In this document: one piece after another, positions 32,473-41,289 of the stretch | Layout of the letters: each line of letters starts with the position of its first letter | Position numbering within the stretch: position 1 is the stretch's first letter | From: Akkermansia sp. | GTDB taxonomy: Bacteria > Verrucomicrobiota > Verrucomicrobiia > Verrucomicrobiales > Akkermansiaceae | NCBI GenBank assembly: GCA_017472085.1 | Contig: JAFUQZ010000039.1 | Span: 1 to 41,665 of the forward strand | Length of the DNA: 41,665 nt | Reading direction: 5' to 3' | The notes under the pieces: model-generated | What the model was told of the DNA's origin: nothing | What the model saw: the letters and a program-made list of their open reading frames with translations, nothing else | Databases searched by the model: none | Translations under genes and position numbers: made by a program

Positions 32473-34026
32473 ATGAGCGACAAAGTATTATTCTTCGATA
32501 CCACGCTTCGCGATGGTGAGCAGTGCCCGGGAGCTTCCATGAATCTCCGGCAGAAGCTGGAGGTAGCACGTCAGCTCGAAAAACTAGGGGTTGACATCAT
32601 TGAAGCGGGATTCCCCTGCATTTCTGATGGCGATTTTGAAGCCGTTTCCACGATTGCCCGCACGGTGAAGAATTGCCGCATTGCCGGCCTTGCCCGCTGC
32701 GTGGAGAACGATATCCGCAAGTGCGCTGCTGCCGTGGCTCCTGCCGGTGACCGTGGCCGTATCCACACTTTCCTGGCCACCAGCCCGCTGCACCGTGAGT
32801 TCAAGCTCAAGAAGAGCAAGGAGGAGATCATCGAGATGGCCGTGGCCGGTGTGAAGCTGGCCAAGAGTCTGGTGGATGATGTGGAGTTCTCCGCAGAAGA
32901 TGCCAGCCGCACGGAACTGGACTATCTGGCACAGGTGGTGGAGGCCGTCATTGATGCCGGTGCCACCACGGTGAACCTGCCGGACACGGTGGGCTTCACT
33001 ACGCCGGTGGAGTATGCCCGCATGGTGGAATACATCTGTGCGAATGTGCCGAACATCGACAAAGCGGTTATTTCCGTACACTGCCACAATGACATCGGGC
33101 TGGCCGTGGCGAACTCGCTGACAGCCGTGGCCCACGGTGCCCGCCAGGTGGAGGGCGCCATCAACGGTATCGGTGAGCGCGCCGGTAACGCTGCGTTGGA
33201 GGAGGTCATCATGGCGCTCTCCACCCGCCCGGAAGCATTCGGGTTTGAGCCCGGCTCTACGCCGCACAACATCAACACCCGAGAGATTGTGAAGACCAGT
33301 CGCGTGGTGTCCCGCATGAGCAGCATGCCCGTGCAACGCTCCAAGGCTATCGTGGGCGAGAATGCCTTTGCCCACAGCTCCGGCATTCACCAGCATGGTA
33401 TCCTCGCCAAGCGCGAGACCTACGAGGTGATTGATCCTGCCGTGGTGGGCTGGGGTGAGACGGAGTTGCCGCTCACCAAGCATTCCGGTCGCGCAGCCGT
33501 GAAAGCCCGTCTGGAGAAGCTGGGCTTTAACCTGTCCGAGGCGGAGGTGGCTTCCGTGTTCGATCGTTTCAAGAAGGTGGGCGACAGCAAGAAGTTTGTG
33601 TATGATGATGACCTTGCCTCGCTGGTGGATGATTCTCTGGACACTGAGCACGGTGCCTGGAAGATGATAAACCTCCAGTTTGTGGCGGGAGCTTCTGCCA
33701 TGCCCACAGCTACGGTGACCCTGGAGAAAGATGGAAAGCAAGTGACGGACTGCGCCATTGGCAACGGTCCGGTGAACGCCTGCTTCAAGGCCATTGACCG
33801 CATTACGAAGAGCAAAGGCACGCTGGTGGACTTCAACGTGCGCGCTACGTCTGCCGGTCAGGATGCTTTGGGTGAAGTTTCCGTGAAGGTTCAATTCGGC
33901 GACTGCGCCTGCAAGCCGGTCTCCGGCAAGGGTGCAGCTACGGACGTGATTGAGGCCTCTGCCCGAGCCTACCTCAGTGCCGTGAACCGCAACATTACGC
34001 TCAGTCAGCTGGGTGTCAACTGCTGA
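32473..34026 (+). CDS. leuA: 2-isopropylmalate synthase
   Basis: First committed step of leucine synthesis: acetyl-CoA plus 2-oxoisovalerate to 2-isopropylmalate. The 517-residue protein has the catalytic TIM barrel with DTTLRDGEQCPG (9-20), HCHNDIGLAVANSL (metal-binding HxH), GIGERAGNAALEEV, SGIHQHGILA and, after the linker, the C-terminal allosteric domain that normally binds leucine (from about 390). Length fits the family. Its stop overlaps the pth start (TGATG at 34024-34028), implying coupled translation. Other leu genes are not in the window. Citramalate synthase is a less likely alternative. Confidence 0.93.
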   Translation: MSDKVLFFDTTLRDGEQCPGASMNLRQKLEVARQLEKLGVDIIEAGFPCISDGDFEAVSTIARTVKNCRIAGLARCVENDIRKCAAAVAPAGDRGRIHTFLATSPLHREFKLKKSKEEIIEMAVAGVKLAKSLVDDVEFSAEDASRTELDYLAQVVEAVIDAGATTVNLPDTVGFTTPVEYARMVEYICANVPNIDKAVISVHCHNDIGLAVANSLTAVAHGARQVEGAINGIGERAGNAALEEVIMALSTRPEAFGFEPGSTPHNINTREIVKTSRVVSRMSSMPVQRSKAIVGENAFAHSSGIHQHGILAKRETYEVIDPAVVGWGETELPLTKHSGRAAVKARLEKLGFNLSEAEVASVFDRFKKVGDSKKFVYDDDLASLVDDSLDTEHGAWKMINLQFVAGASAMPTATVTLEKDGKQVTDCAIGNGPVNACFKAIDRITKSKGTLVDFNVRATSAGQDALGEVSVKVQFGDCACKPVSGKGAATDVIEASARAYLSAVNRNITLSQLGVNC

Positions 34027-34685
34027 TGGAGCCCATACGCATCATCGTGGGTCTGGGCAATCCCGGACGCGACTACGCGGAAACCCGCCACAATGTGGGT
34101 TTCATGGTGCTGGATCGCCTTGCGCGCCGCTTCAATGTCGATTGGAAAACCGACAGGGCGCGCAAGGGCGAACTGGCCGCCGGGCCGGGGGTGCTGCTGG
34201 TAAAGCCCCAGACCTTCATGAACAGTTCCGGCGAGTGCGTGGGCCCGCTCATGCGTTATTTCAAGTTCCAACCCGAGCAGGTGCTGGTTATTTACGACGA
34301 TATCTCCTTTCCCGTGGGAACGATGCGCCTGCGCGCCGGTGGCTCAGCCGGGGGGCATAACGGCATGAAATCCCTTATCGCCCACCTCGGGACAGAGAAA
34401 TTTCCCCGTCTGAGAGTTGGTATCAGTGCGCCCGGGCAGAAAAACATGGTCGGGCATGTGCTGGGTAAATTTGCCCCGGATGAGCGCCCCCTGCTGGAGG
34501 AGGCTCTGGATAAATCCGCCGAAGCGGCCTGTGTTGCGCTGAAAGAAGGCTTTGACATGGCGGCCAACCGCTTCAACATCCGCAAGGAAAAGAAGAAGAA
34601 AGAAAAGCCGGCAGCGGGGGAATTGGGGCCCGCCGAGGGAACAATTCCTGAGGAACTGGTGAAAAGTGATGTTGTTCGGGAATGA
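34026..34685 (+). CDS. pth: peptidyl-tRNA hydrolase
   Basis: Releases peptides from prematurely dropped peptidyl-tRNA. The 219-residue protein has GLGNPGRDYAETRHNVGF (9-26) with catalytic His22 and Asn12, KPQTFMNSSGE (60-70), and VIYDDISFPVG with the catalytic Asp near 91-92, followed by GSAGGHNGMKS. The C-terminal ~30 residues are an extra Lys/Glu-rich tail beyond the usual ~190 residues. It starts by a 1-base overlap with leuA. Confidence 0.95.
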   Translation: MEPIRIIVGLGNPGRDYAETRHNVGFMVLDRLARRFNVDWKTDRARKGELAAGPGVLLVKPQTFMNSSGECVGPLMRYFKFQPEQVLVIYDDISFPVGTMRLRAGGSAGGHNGMKSLIAHLGTEKFPRLRVGISAPGQKNMVGHVLGKFAPDERPLLEEALDKSAEAACVALKEGFDMAANRFNIRKEKKKKEKPAAGELGPAEGTIPEELVKSDVVRE

Positions 34686-34803
34686 GTGTTGTAAAAGATT
34701 CGGGCTTAAGTGTCTGTGTGTCGTGGTGTTTTTGCGGGATTGTCGGGAATATCGGTGGTTGCATACGTAGCGCCTTGTTTTCTCATTGGTATTTTGTTTT
34801 GGA

Positions 34804-34832
34804 TTGACTCCCGTTGGCGGCTGACATATACT
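34804..34832 (+). promoter_or_regulatory. promoter of the DUF4126 gene
   Basis: TTGACT (34804-34809), 17 bases, TATACT (34827-34832), 12 nt from the ATG at 34845. Confidence 0.7.
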
Positions 34833-34844
34833 ACGCGATAGCGT

Positions 34845-35414
34845 ATGGAGATGGTTCTGTGCATGGTGTTGGGGATTTCGCTGGCGGCGGCCTGCGGGTT
34901 CCGCGTGTTTGTGCCTCTGCTGGTGCTGGGGCTGATGGGGCGTTTTGCGGAGCTGCCGCTCACGGATGTGCTGGCGTGGACGGCATCGACCACCGGGCTG
35001 ATTTGTCTGGGGTGCGCCACGCTGGCAGAGACTCTGGGCTATTACATTCCCTGGGTGGATAATGCGCTGGATGTGGTGAGCACGCCGCTGGCGCTGGTGG
35101 CGGGCACGCTGATGATGGGCGGGCAGATGGAGGCGCTGCCGGATGTGATGCAGTGGGGGCTGGCGATTGTGGCGGGAGCGGGGTCTGCCGGGGTGGTGCA
35201 GGCGGGGACGTCCGCGCTGCGTGCCGCCAGCACGGCTGCCACCGGTGGGTTGGGCAATTTTGTTGTGTCGACGGGAGAGAATATCATGGCAACTGTCGGT
35301 GCCGTTCTGGCAGTAGTGGCTCCCTTGCTGGCGGGGCTGGGGCTTGTTCTCCTGTGTCTGCTGGGGTGGATGCTCCTTCGCCGGATGCGTCGTCGCAAGA
35401 TGGTAACTGCATAA
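34845..35414 (+). CDS. DUF4126 membrane protein
   Basis: A 189-residue integral membrane protein. The pattern AACGFRVFVPLLVLGLMGRF, ETLGYYIPWVDNALDVVSTP and LALVAGTLMMGGQ is that of DUF4126 proteins, which are widespread but uncharacterised. About five hydrophobic helices end in a short Arg/Lys-rich cytoplasmic tail (RRMRRRKM). It is followed after 12 bp by a nucleotidyltransferase gene and probably shares its message. Confidence 0.82.
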   Translation: MEMVLCMVLGISLAAACGFRVFVPLLVLGLMGRFAELPLTDVLAWTASTTGLICLGCATLAETLGYYIPWVDNALDVVSTPLALVAGTLMMGGQMEALPDVMQWGLAIVAGAGSAGVVQAGTSALRAASTAATGGLGNFVVSTGENIMATVGAVLAVVAPLLAGLGLVLLCLLGWMLLRRMRRRKMVTA

Positions 35415-35426
35415 AACGATTCGGAT

Positions 35427-36308
35427 ATGAAAGCATTTATTCTTGGTGCCGGATTGGGCACACGGTTAGCACCGCTTACTCATATACTTCCCAAGCCGCT
35501 GGTGCCGGTGTTTCAGAAGCCGCTGATTCAGCATACCATGGATTATTATATCCGCTGCGGTGTCAGCGAGTTTATTGTGAATATATCCTGTCTGCCGCTC
35601 ATGTGGGAGCGAGCGTTCCCGGAGCCGACCTACCGCGGTTGTCCTGTGCATTTCAGCGAGGAGGAGGAGCCGCTGGATTCCGGCGGCGGGGTGAAGAAAA
35701 TCATGCCGCTGGTGTCGCCGGATGAGCCGCTGCTGGTGCATAATGGCGATATTCTGACTGATATCCCTGTGGCGGAGCTGTTGGCGGCGCACAAGCGAAC
35801 CGGCAATCTGGTCACGCTGGCGCTGCGTAGCCTGGACGGCAAGCGCAATGTGGGCTTCGATGAAGCTACCGGGAAGGTAACGGATATGCGCCATGCCCTC
35901 GGGGTGAATCCCGGCACCCACCAGTTCGCCGGAGTCTACATCATGGAGCCTAGTGTGGCAGAGCTTTTCCCGGAGGAGGATAAGTTTTCCATTGTGCCCA
36001 TCTGGCTGGAGCTCATCAGGCGCGGCAAGGTGGGCGGTGTGGTGTTCGATTGGGCTTCGTGGCATGAAATCGGCTCGCCGGAGATGTATCTGGACGCGGT
36101 GCTGGAGATGACTTCCCGGGAGCGCATTCACCCCACGGCTGATATTGCTTCCGGTGCGGATTTGGGAGAGGATTGCGTGGTGGGGCAGGATGCCGTTATC
36201 CCGGCGGGTTGTGTGCTGGATGATTGTATTGTCTGGCCGCGCACGCATGTGCAGCCCGGCTCGTATCGTCGCTGCATCCTGACACCGCGTATCAATGTGC
36301 AGCTCTGA
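35427..36308 (+). CDS. sugar-1-phosphate nucleotidyltransferase-family protein
   Basis: A 293-residue GT-A fold NTP transferase. It has AFILGAGLGTRLAPLT (3-18) and KPLVPV (23-28), the nucleotide-binding signature, LVHNGDILTD (metal-binding Asp) near 103-112, and a C-terminal ~60-residue left-handed beta-helix start (HPTADIASGADLGEDCVVGQ). It resembles MurNAc-1-phosphate or mannose-1-phosphate uridylyl/guanylyltransferases; the exact sugar cannot be told. Probable role is supply of a nucleotide sugar for the envelope or for cell-wall recycling. It converges with mutY 4 bp away. Confidence 0.87.
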   Translation: MKAFILGAGLGTRLAPLTHILPKPLVPVFQKPLIQHTMDYYIRCGVSEFIVNISCLPLMWERAFPEPTYRGCPVHFSEEEEPLDSGGGVKKIMPLVSPDEPLLVHNGDILTDIPVAELLAAHKRTGNLVTLALRSLDGKRNVGFDEATGKVTDMRHALGVNPGTHQFAGVYIMEPSVAELFPEEDKFSIVPIWLELIRRGKVGGVVFDWASWHEIGSPEMYLDAVLEMTSRERIHPTADIASGADLGEDCVVGQDAVIPAGCVLDDCIVWPRTHVQPGSYRRCILTPRINVQL

Positions 36309-36312
36309 GGAC

Positions 36313-37302
36313 TCAATAGCCCATTTTTTGCAGGATTTTGCGGTCGGGAGAGGCCAGGGGGATATCTGGTAATTCTGCCAGCGGTATCCACTGTTCCCCG
36401 GCGGCCGGAGTGCAGTCTGCATCTGCTTGGTACAGGTGGCGGGTGACTTTGTAGCGGGTGATGCTGTATTTCTGCGTTGCCAGCAGGGGAAGGACGGCGA
36501 TTTCTGCCGTGCTTCTTCGCGGCAGTCGGAACATGCCCTCATGCCGCTTGCCTGCGCTCTGCTTTTCCAGCAGGATGCAGCCCCCGCGCACACAGAGGAT
36601 GTCATGGTGTTCGATGGCGGTGGCTGCTTTTTTCGGCAGCTTGACGGGCAGCCTTTCCGGGGCTTCTGCCCGACACCAGGTGCGGATGGGGCAGGTGAGG
36701 CATTGCGGCTCGCTCCCGGTGCAGATGGTCTGCCCCAGTTCCATGAGGGCGGAGTTGTAGGCCCTCGGATTGGTGGGATGTACCATTTCGGCCGCCCATC
36801 GCCAGTGCAGTCTGCGCCCGGCCGGGGAGTCGATGGGGGTGTAATCGTTGAACAGCCGGGCAAAGACGCGCGAGACGTTGGCATCCACCAGCGGTGCCGG
36901 TCGATTGTAGGCAAAACTCAGTACTGCCCCCACGGTGTAGTCGCCGATACCGGGCAGGGAGCGTATTTGGGCTTCTTCTTCGGGGAATCGGCCGCCGAAT
37001 TGTTCCGTGATGGCGTGAGCCGCCGCTTTCAGCGCCCGCACGCGACGATAATATCCCAGCCCCTCCCAGGAACGCAGCGCTTCCTGTTCTGAGGCGGCGG
37101 CCAGATGGGCCGGGGTGGGGAACTGTGCCATCCATGCCTCGTAGCGTCCCAGTACGGTGGGAATGGTGGTCTGTTGCAGCATGATTTCACTCACCAGAAT
37201 GGCCCAGGGGTCAGCCGTACGCCGCCACGGATAGTCTTTCCCCTGGTGGCAGAACCAGTCGACCAGAGCCTGGGCGATATCGGCTGCGTGTTCGTGAGGC
37301 AT
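36313..37302 (-). CDS. mutY: A/G-specific adenine DNA glycosylase MutY
   Basis: Removes adenine mispaired with 8-oxoguanine. The 329-residue protein has the catalytic Glu motif SEIMLQQTT, the HhH motif LPGIGDYTVGAVLSFA with the catalytic Asp in PLVDANVSRVFAR, and the [4Fe-4S] loop C-x6-C-x2-C-x5-C (CTGSEPQCLTCPIRTWC). The C-terminal part is a NUDIX-like 8-oxoG-recognition domain. Its ATG overlaps the stop of the SulP gene by one base (TGATG), so the transporter lies upstream in the same message. Confidence 0.95.
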   Translation of the reverse strand: MPHEHAADIAQALVDWFCHQGKDYPWRRTADPWAILVSEIMLQQTTIPTVLGRYEAWMAQFPTPAHLAAASEQEALRSWEGLGYYRRVRALKAAAHAITEQFGGRFPEEEAQIRSLPGIGDYTVGAVLSFAYNRPAPLVDANVSRVFARLFNDYTPIDSPAGRRLHWRWAAEMVHPTNPRAYNSALMELGQTICTGSEPQCLTCPIRTWCRAEAPERLPVKLPKKAATAIEHHDILCVRGGCILLEKQSAGKRHEGMFRLPRRSTAEIAVLPLLATQKYSITRYKVTRHLYQADADCTPAAGEQWIPLAELPDIPLASPDRKILQKMGY

Positions 37303-39149
37303 CAGGCCGAAGGGGTGTTTTGCGTGGTGTAGATGGAGATGTCGGCACGGGAGGTGCCCAGCAGCTTCTGTGCCCGCATCAGCGCTTTGCGGGTAGACAT
37401 GTTGGGGTTGCGCGGTTCGATGAGGAAGATATTACTCTCTCCCTTGGCACATCCCTCCTGCAGTACCGCCAGCACGCCGCTCTTCTTCAGGATGCGGAAT
37501 ACCTCACGGCTCGCACCGGAGATGATGATGTGGCGTTTTTTCTCGCGGATGAACTTGATGAGTTCCTCCAGCGCGCAGACGGAGGTGGCATCCAGGTTGC
37601 GTGCGTTGCGCATGCGCAGTACGACCACAGCCAGCGAGGGGTCCTCCGCGATGCGGGAGACCTGCTTGCGGAAGAGGTCTGCCGCGCCGAAGAATAAATC
37701 CCCCTCCACATGCACGATGGAAATCTGCGGCAGTCGGTTCACCTCGTCATTCACCTGCATGAGCGTGCCTTCGTTGTCGAAGGTGTATTCCACCAGCTCC
37801 GGCTTGGCGGCTTTTCGCAGGAACAGGGAGACGGAGATGACCACACCCACGAATATCGCAATATGCAGCGGCAGCAGTAGTGCCGCCACAAAGGTAATCA
37901 GCAGCACAATGGCATCTCCCGGTGTGGAGCGGAAGCAGATACGCAGCAGCTTGCGGTCAAACAGAGAGACGGCGTTGGCCAGCACCAGTGCTGCCAGCAC
38001 ACAGTGCGGAATCCGTGAGATGAGCGGGAAGTTCGCCAGTACAAAGGTGATACCCAGGCAGATGAGCCCGCAGATGACTCCGGAGAAGCGAGTGGCAGCC
38101 CCTGCGTTGTAATTGAGCATGGAGCGGGTGAGCGAGGCAGAACAGGGCAGGGAGGTGGTGAAAGAAGAGCCGATGTTGGCCATGCCTACGGCAAAGGTGT
38201 CCTGATTCAGATTCTGCGGTTCGCCGGTTTTGGCAGAAAGCGTTTTGCTCATGACTGTCTGCTCCAGAGTGGAGAGGAAGGCAATACCCACCACAATCGG
38301 GAACAGCTCCACCAGATGCCCCGGCACTTCCCAGACCGCCGGCGGGGTGCAGACCAGATCGCTCATGGTGAAATCACGCAGCATCCGCACGTTGGTGAAC
38401 ATGGCTCCCGTCCATGGCTGGCAGAGTATCCAGTTGAGCATGCTCATCACGACCAGGATGATGGCAAAGGTTGGCAGAAATCGGAAATACTTCTTCAGCG
38501 GGATAAACAGGGCGAACGAAAGCGCGCCCAGTACCATGGGCTGCCACTGAACGTCCTGCAGGTTCTGCAGAATGGCTCCGCTCATGGAGAAGAAGGAACT
38601 GCCCGCGCTGACATCGTTGAGCCCGATGACATACCGCAGCTGGGAGGCGATGATGAGGGTGGCAGCTCCGGTGATATACCCCACCAGCACGCTGCGGCTC
38701 ACGAATTGCAGCATCTCCGTGGCCTTCACAAAGGCGCAGATGACGCAGAGCAGACCGGCCAGAAAGACTATGAGCGGCACAAAGATGAACGGTTGCGACT
38801 GAATGGCGGGCGAAGCCGCCAGAAAGAAGCTGGCCAGCATGAAAGCGGTGGCGTTGCTGGGCCCGCTTACGGTGAGGCTGCACCTCGTGAACAGCGGGGC
38901 GATGAAAGTGCCCACCGTGGCCGCCATGATGCCGTAGATGCTGTCCAATCCGGCCATGGCGGCAAAGGCCATGCCCTGCGGCAGCCCCACCAGAGCCACG
39001 TCAATGGCGGCCTTGACGTCCTTGCCGGCCTTTGCCGGTGTGTAACCGCGGATGGCATACCGCGCCGGGAGCGGGTCAATGAGCCCTTGGGAGATATAGT
39101 TCCGGAATCCTTTCCAGCCATATCGCAGCTGCTGTACCAGTCTTGCCAT
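37302..39149 (-). CDS. SulP-family anion transporter with STAS domain
   Basis: Inner-membrane transporter of sulfate, bicarbonate or another anion. The 615-residue protein has 11-12 membrane segments with the SulP signature DVALVGLPQGMAFAAMAGLD, SGPSNATAFMLASFF and the later NIGSSFTTSLPCSASLTRS. Residues ~455-560 form a STAS domain (ISIVHVEGDLFFGAAD), followed by a ~55-residue extension. Start ATG 39149 (MARLVQQLRYGWKGF) is set by a promoter 7 nt upstream; an earlier in-frame ATG at 39185 falls in the -35 box. The stop is coupled to mutY. Confidence 0.92.
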   Translation of the reverse strand: MARLVQQLRYGWKGFRNYISQGLIDPLPARYAIRGYTPAKAGKDVKAAIDVALVGLPQGMAFAAMAGLDSIYGIMAATVGTFIAPLFTRCSLTVSGPSNATAFMLASFFLAASPAIQSQPFIFVPLIVFLAGLLCVICAFVKATEMLQFVSRSVLVGYITGAATLIIASQLRYVIGLNDVSAGSSFFSMSGAILQNLQDVQWQPMVLGALSFALFIPLKKYFRFLPTFAIILVVMSMLNWILCQPWTGAMFTNVRMLRDFTMSDLVCTPPAVWEVPGHLVELFPIVVGIAFLSTLEQTVMSKTLSAKTGEPQNLNQDTFAVGMANIGSSFTTSLPCSASLTRSMLNYNAGAATRFSGVICGLICLGITFVLANFPLISRIPHCVLAALVLANAVSLFDRKLLRICFRSTPGDAIVLLITFVAALLLPLHIAIFVGVVISVSLFLRKAAKPELVEYTFDNEGTLMQVNDEVNRLPQISIVHVEGDLFFGAADLFRKQVSRIAEDPSLAVVVLRMRNARNLDATSVCALEELIKFIREKKRHIIISGASREVFRILKKSGVLAVLQEGCAKGESNIFLIEPRNPNMSTRKALMRAQKLLGTSRADISIYTTQNTPSA

Positions 39150-39156
39150 ACCCGGG

Positions 39157-39185
39157 AGTATAGCGGAAAAATCCGTCCCCCGCAA
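39157..39185 (-). promoter_or_regulatory. promoter of the SulP-mutY operon
   Basis: Minus strand TTGCGG (39180-39185), 17 bases, TATACT (39157-39162), 7 nt from the ATG at 39149: an essentially leaderless message. Confidence 0.72.
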
Positions 39186-39247
39186 GGTAGAATCAACCTG
39201 ACAGGGGAATTTTGCGTCTGTGATTCCGGGTGTTTTTGCCTTTTCTC

Positions 39248-39276
39248 TTGAAAGTAGAATTTTCTTGTGCTAGTAT
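39248..39276 (+). promoter_or_regulatory. promoter of the GH13 gene
   Basis: TTGAAA (39248-39253), 17 bases, TAGTAT (39271-39276) preceded by TTGTGC. The ATG at 39285 follows after 8 nt. It excludes an upstream in-frame start at 39267. Confidence 0.72.
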
Positions 39277-39284
39277 GCCACAAC

Positions 39285-41030
39285 ATGAGACCCGTCATTT
39301 ACCAGCTTTTCGTGCGCCACTTTTCCAATCATACTCGGGGTGGGCAGCCTTGGGGAACACGTGAGCAGAACGGCTGCGGCACATTCAACGGTATCAATGA
39401 CAGGGCTCTGGAAGCCCTTGCCCGCATGGGTATCACTCACCTCTGGTTCACGGGCGTTATACGACATGCCACTCAGACATCGCATCCCGGCCTCCCGGCT
39501 GACCCGGCCTGTATTGTCAAGGGAATGGCCGGCAGCCCTTATGCCATCACGGATTACTATGATGTTGACCCCGATCTGGCGGAAAATCCGGCAGAGAGGC
39601 TGGAGGAATTCAAAGCCTTGCTGCTGCGCTGCCGCCGTTGGGGCATGGTGCCCATGATTGATTTTATCCCGAATCATGTCTCCCGCAATTATCATTCTGC
39701 CCATGATAATCTGGGAAGCCGTGATGATAAGCATGCTTTCTTTTCCCGGGATAATGCTTTTTACTATCTGGAACCTCACGGCGGAGAAACTCCCATGCAG
39801 CTGCCGGCGGGAGAATTTGAACCGGAGCGCGGTTGCGGCAGGGTGACGGGGAACAATGCCGCAACTTGGCATCCGTCGGTGTATGACTGGTATGAAACGG
39901 TCAAGCTTAACTACGGCTCGGATTATCGCCACGGCAGTTATTCTGCGGATGCGTTGCCGAACGTGATGGCTCCCTCAGCTTATATGCCCCGTACCTGGCA
40001 TGAGATGAACCGAGTCCTGGAATTCTGGCAGGATTTGGGCGTGGGGGGCTTCCGCTGCGATATGGCGCACCTTGTCCCGCTGCCGTTCTGGCGCTGGGCG
40101 ATTGCGGAATCCCGCCTTCGCGACGAAAATGTTTTCTTTGTGGCAGAAGCCTATAATGACCAGATGAAGCTCTGTCATGGGGATGTCCACACGGCTCTGC
40201 TCTCTGCCGGATTTAACGGTGTATACGACAGCGCTGCCTATCAGGCAGTGCGGGATATGTACGAGAAGAGTGCCTGGGCCAATGATTTGGACGCCTGCCA
40301 GAATCCGGATGCTCTGATGGCCCGGGGTGGTGTTCGCTATATTGAGAACCACGATGAGCCGCGTGCCGCATCTCCGCTATACTGGGGCGGGGTAGGGCAG
40401 AAGGTGATGTCTGCTGCCATGGCGGCGCAGTATGCTGCCACCTGTGGGCCGGTGCTGGTGTACAATGGGCAGGAAACAGCGGAGTGTGCTGAGGGACCGT
40501 GCGGATTCGGCGGCGATAACGGTCGCACGTCCATTTTTGACTACACGTCGTTGCCGCGTTTTCAGGACTGGACTAATGAAGGGGCTTTTGACGGTGCATT
40601 GCTGCCGCCGCCTCTGGCACAGCTGCGGGAAGAAACTTCCTCATTGCTGCTTCTGTTGCAGCATCCGGCCCTGAGCAAAGGGAGTTTCTACGGTCTGAAC
40701 TGGGCGAATCGCGATAACCCCGATTTCGGACGCCTCCCGGGTGAAACAACCTCCGGCCACCGGCTCTACGCCTTCCTGCGCCATTTCCGTAAAGCAAAAT
40801 CCACGGTACTGGTTGTGTGTAATTTTGACCCGGAGCGGGAAGTCGCCGCGACCATTCGTATCCCTCGTCATGCTCAGGAATGGGCGGCAAAAAAAACGGG
40901 GGAAGCATCATTCTGTGATTTGCGGGATAGTGAGGTTGTTTTCCACTCTGTTGATAATGAAGAGCTGGCAACAAAAGGGCTTGCTGTTTCTGTGCCGGCT
41001 GGAAAAGCTCTCATCCTGGAATGGGAATAA
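39285..41030 (+). CDS. GH13 alpha-amylase-family glycoside hydrolase
   Basis: A 581-residue cytoplasmic enzyme (no signal peptide) of the alpha-amylase family, probably acting on alpha-glucans or malto-oligosaccharides. The barrel starts with VIYQLFVRHFSN. Conserved regions are DFIPNHVSRNYH (126-137), GGFRCDMAH with nucleophile Asp259, FFVAEAY with acid/base Glu288, and IENHDE with Asp357. The last ~90 residues form the C-terminal beta domain (STVLVVCNFDPEREVA...). Subfamily and substrate are not determined. It is monocistronic and precedes the rRNA region. Confidence 0.9.
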   Translation: MRPVIYQLFVRHFSNHTRGGQPWGTREQNGCGTFNGINDRALEALARMGITHLWFTGVIRHATQTSHPGLPADPACIVKGMAGSPYAITDYYDVDPDLAENPAERLEEFKALLLRCRRWGMVPMIDFIPNHVSRNYHSAHDNLGSRDDKHAFFSRDNAFYYLEPHGGETPMQLPAGEFEPERGCGRVTGNNAATWHPSVYDWYETVKLNYGSDYRHGSYSADALPNVMAPSAYMPRTWHEMNRVLEFWQDLGVGGFRCDMAHLVPLPFWRWAIAESRLRDENVFFVAEAYNDQMKLCHGDVHTALLSAGFNGVYDSAAYQAVRDMYEKSAWANDLDACQNPDALMARGGVRYIENHDEPRAASPLYWGGVGQKVMSAAMAAQYAATCGPVLVYNGQETAECAEGPCGFGGDNGRTSIFDYTSLPRFQDWTNEGAFDGALLPPPLAQLREETSSLLLLLQHPALSKGSFYGLNWANRDNPDFGRLPGETTSGHRLYAFLRHFRKAKSTVLVVCNFDPEREVAATIRIPRHAQEWAAKKTGEASFCDLRDSEVVFHSVDNEELATKGLAVSVPAGKALILEWE

Positions 41031-41255
41031 ACGGGCACTTGATTAGAGTTGCCTAAATATTTGAATATCTGTATATTAAGTCTGTAATCTCGCTCCGCGC
41101 GCGGGATCCAGGCGTTTTTGCCGGTGTGGTGAGAAATTCCCGGATTCTCATTCGGTGATGCTTGCTGCAAAAAAAATATTTTTTGCAAATACCCGATAAA
41201 TGAGTGATTTACGTCTGAAAAATATCTTTGGTGGAAAATTTCTTCAAAAATATGC
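41031..41255. other. intergenic region upstream of the rRNA promoter
   Basis: About 225 bp without a gene. The right part (41168-41255) is strongly AT-rich with long A and T runs, as expected for an UP-element region of an rRNA promoter. No clear terminator of the GH13 gene is seen. Confidence 0.5.
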
Positions 41256-41284
41256 TTGACGTTTCGAGCGGATTCGTGTATAGT
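41256..41284 (+). promoter_or_regulatory. rRNA operon promoter
   Basis: TTGACG (41256-41261), 17 bases, TATAGT (41279-41284), preceded by A/T-rich upstream sequence. Transcription should start near 41291, ~310 nt before mature 16S rRNA. Confidence 0.85.
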
Positions 41285-41289
41285 TTGCC

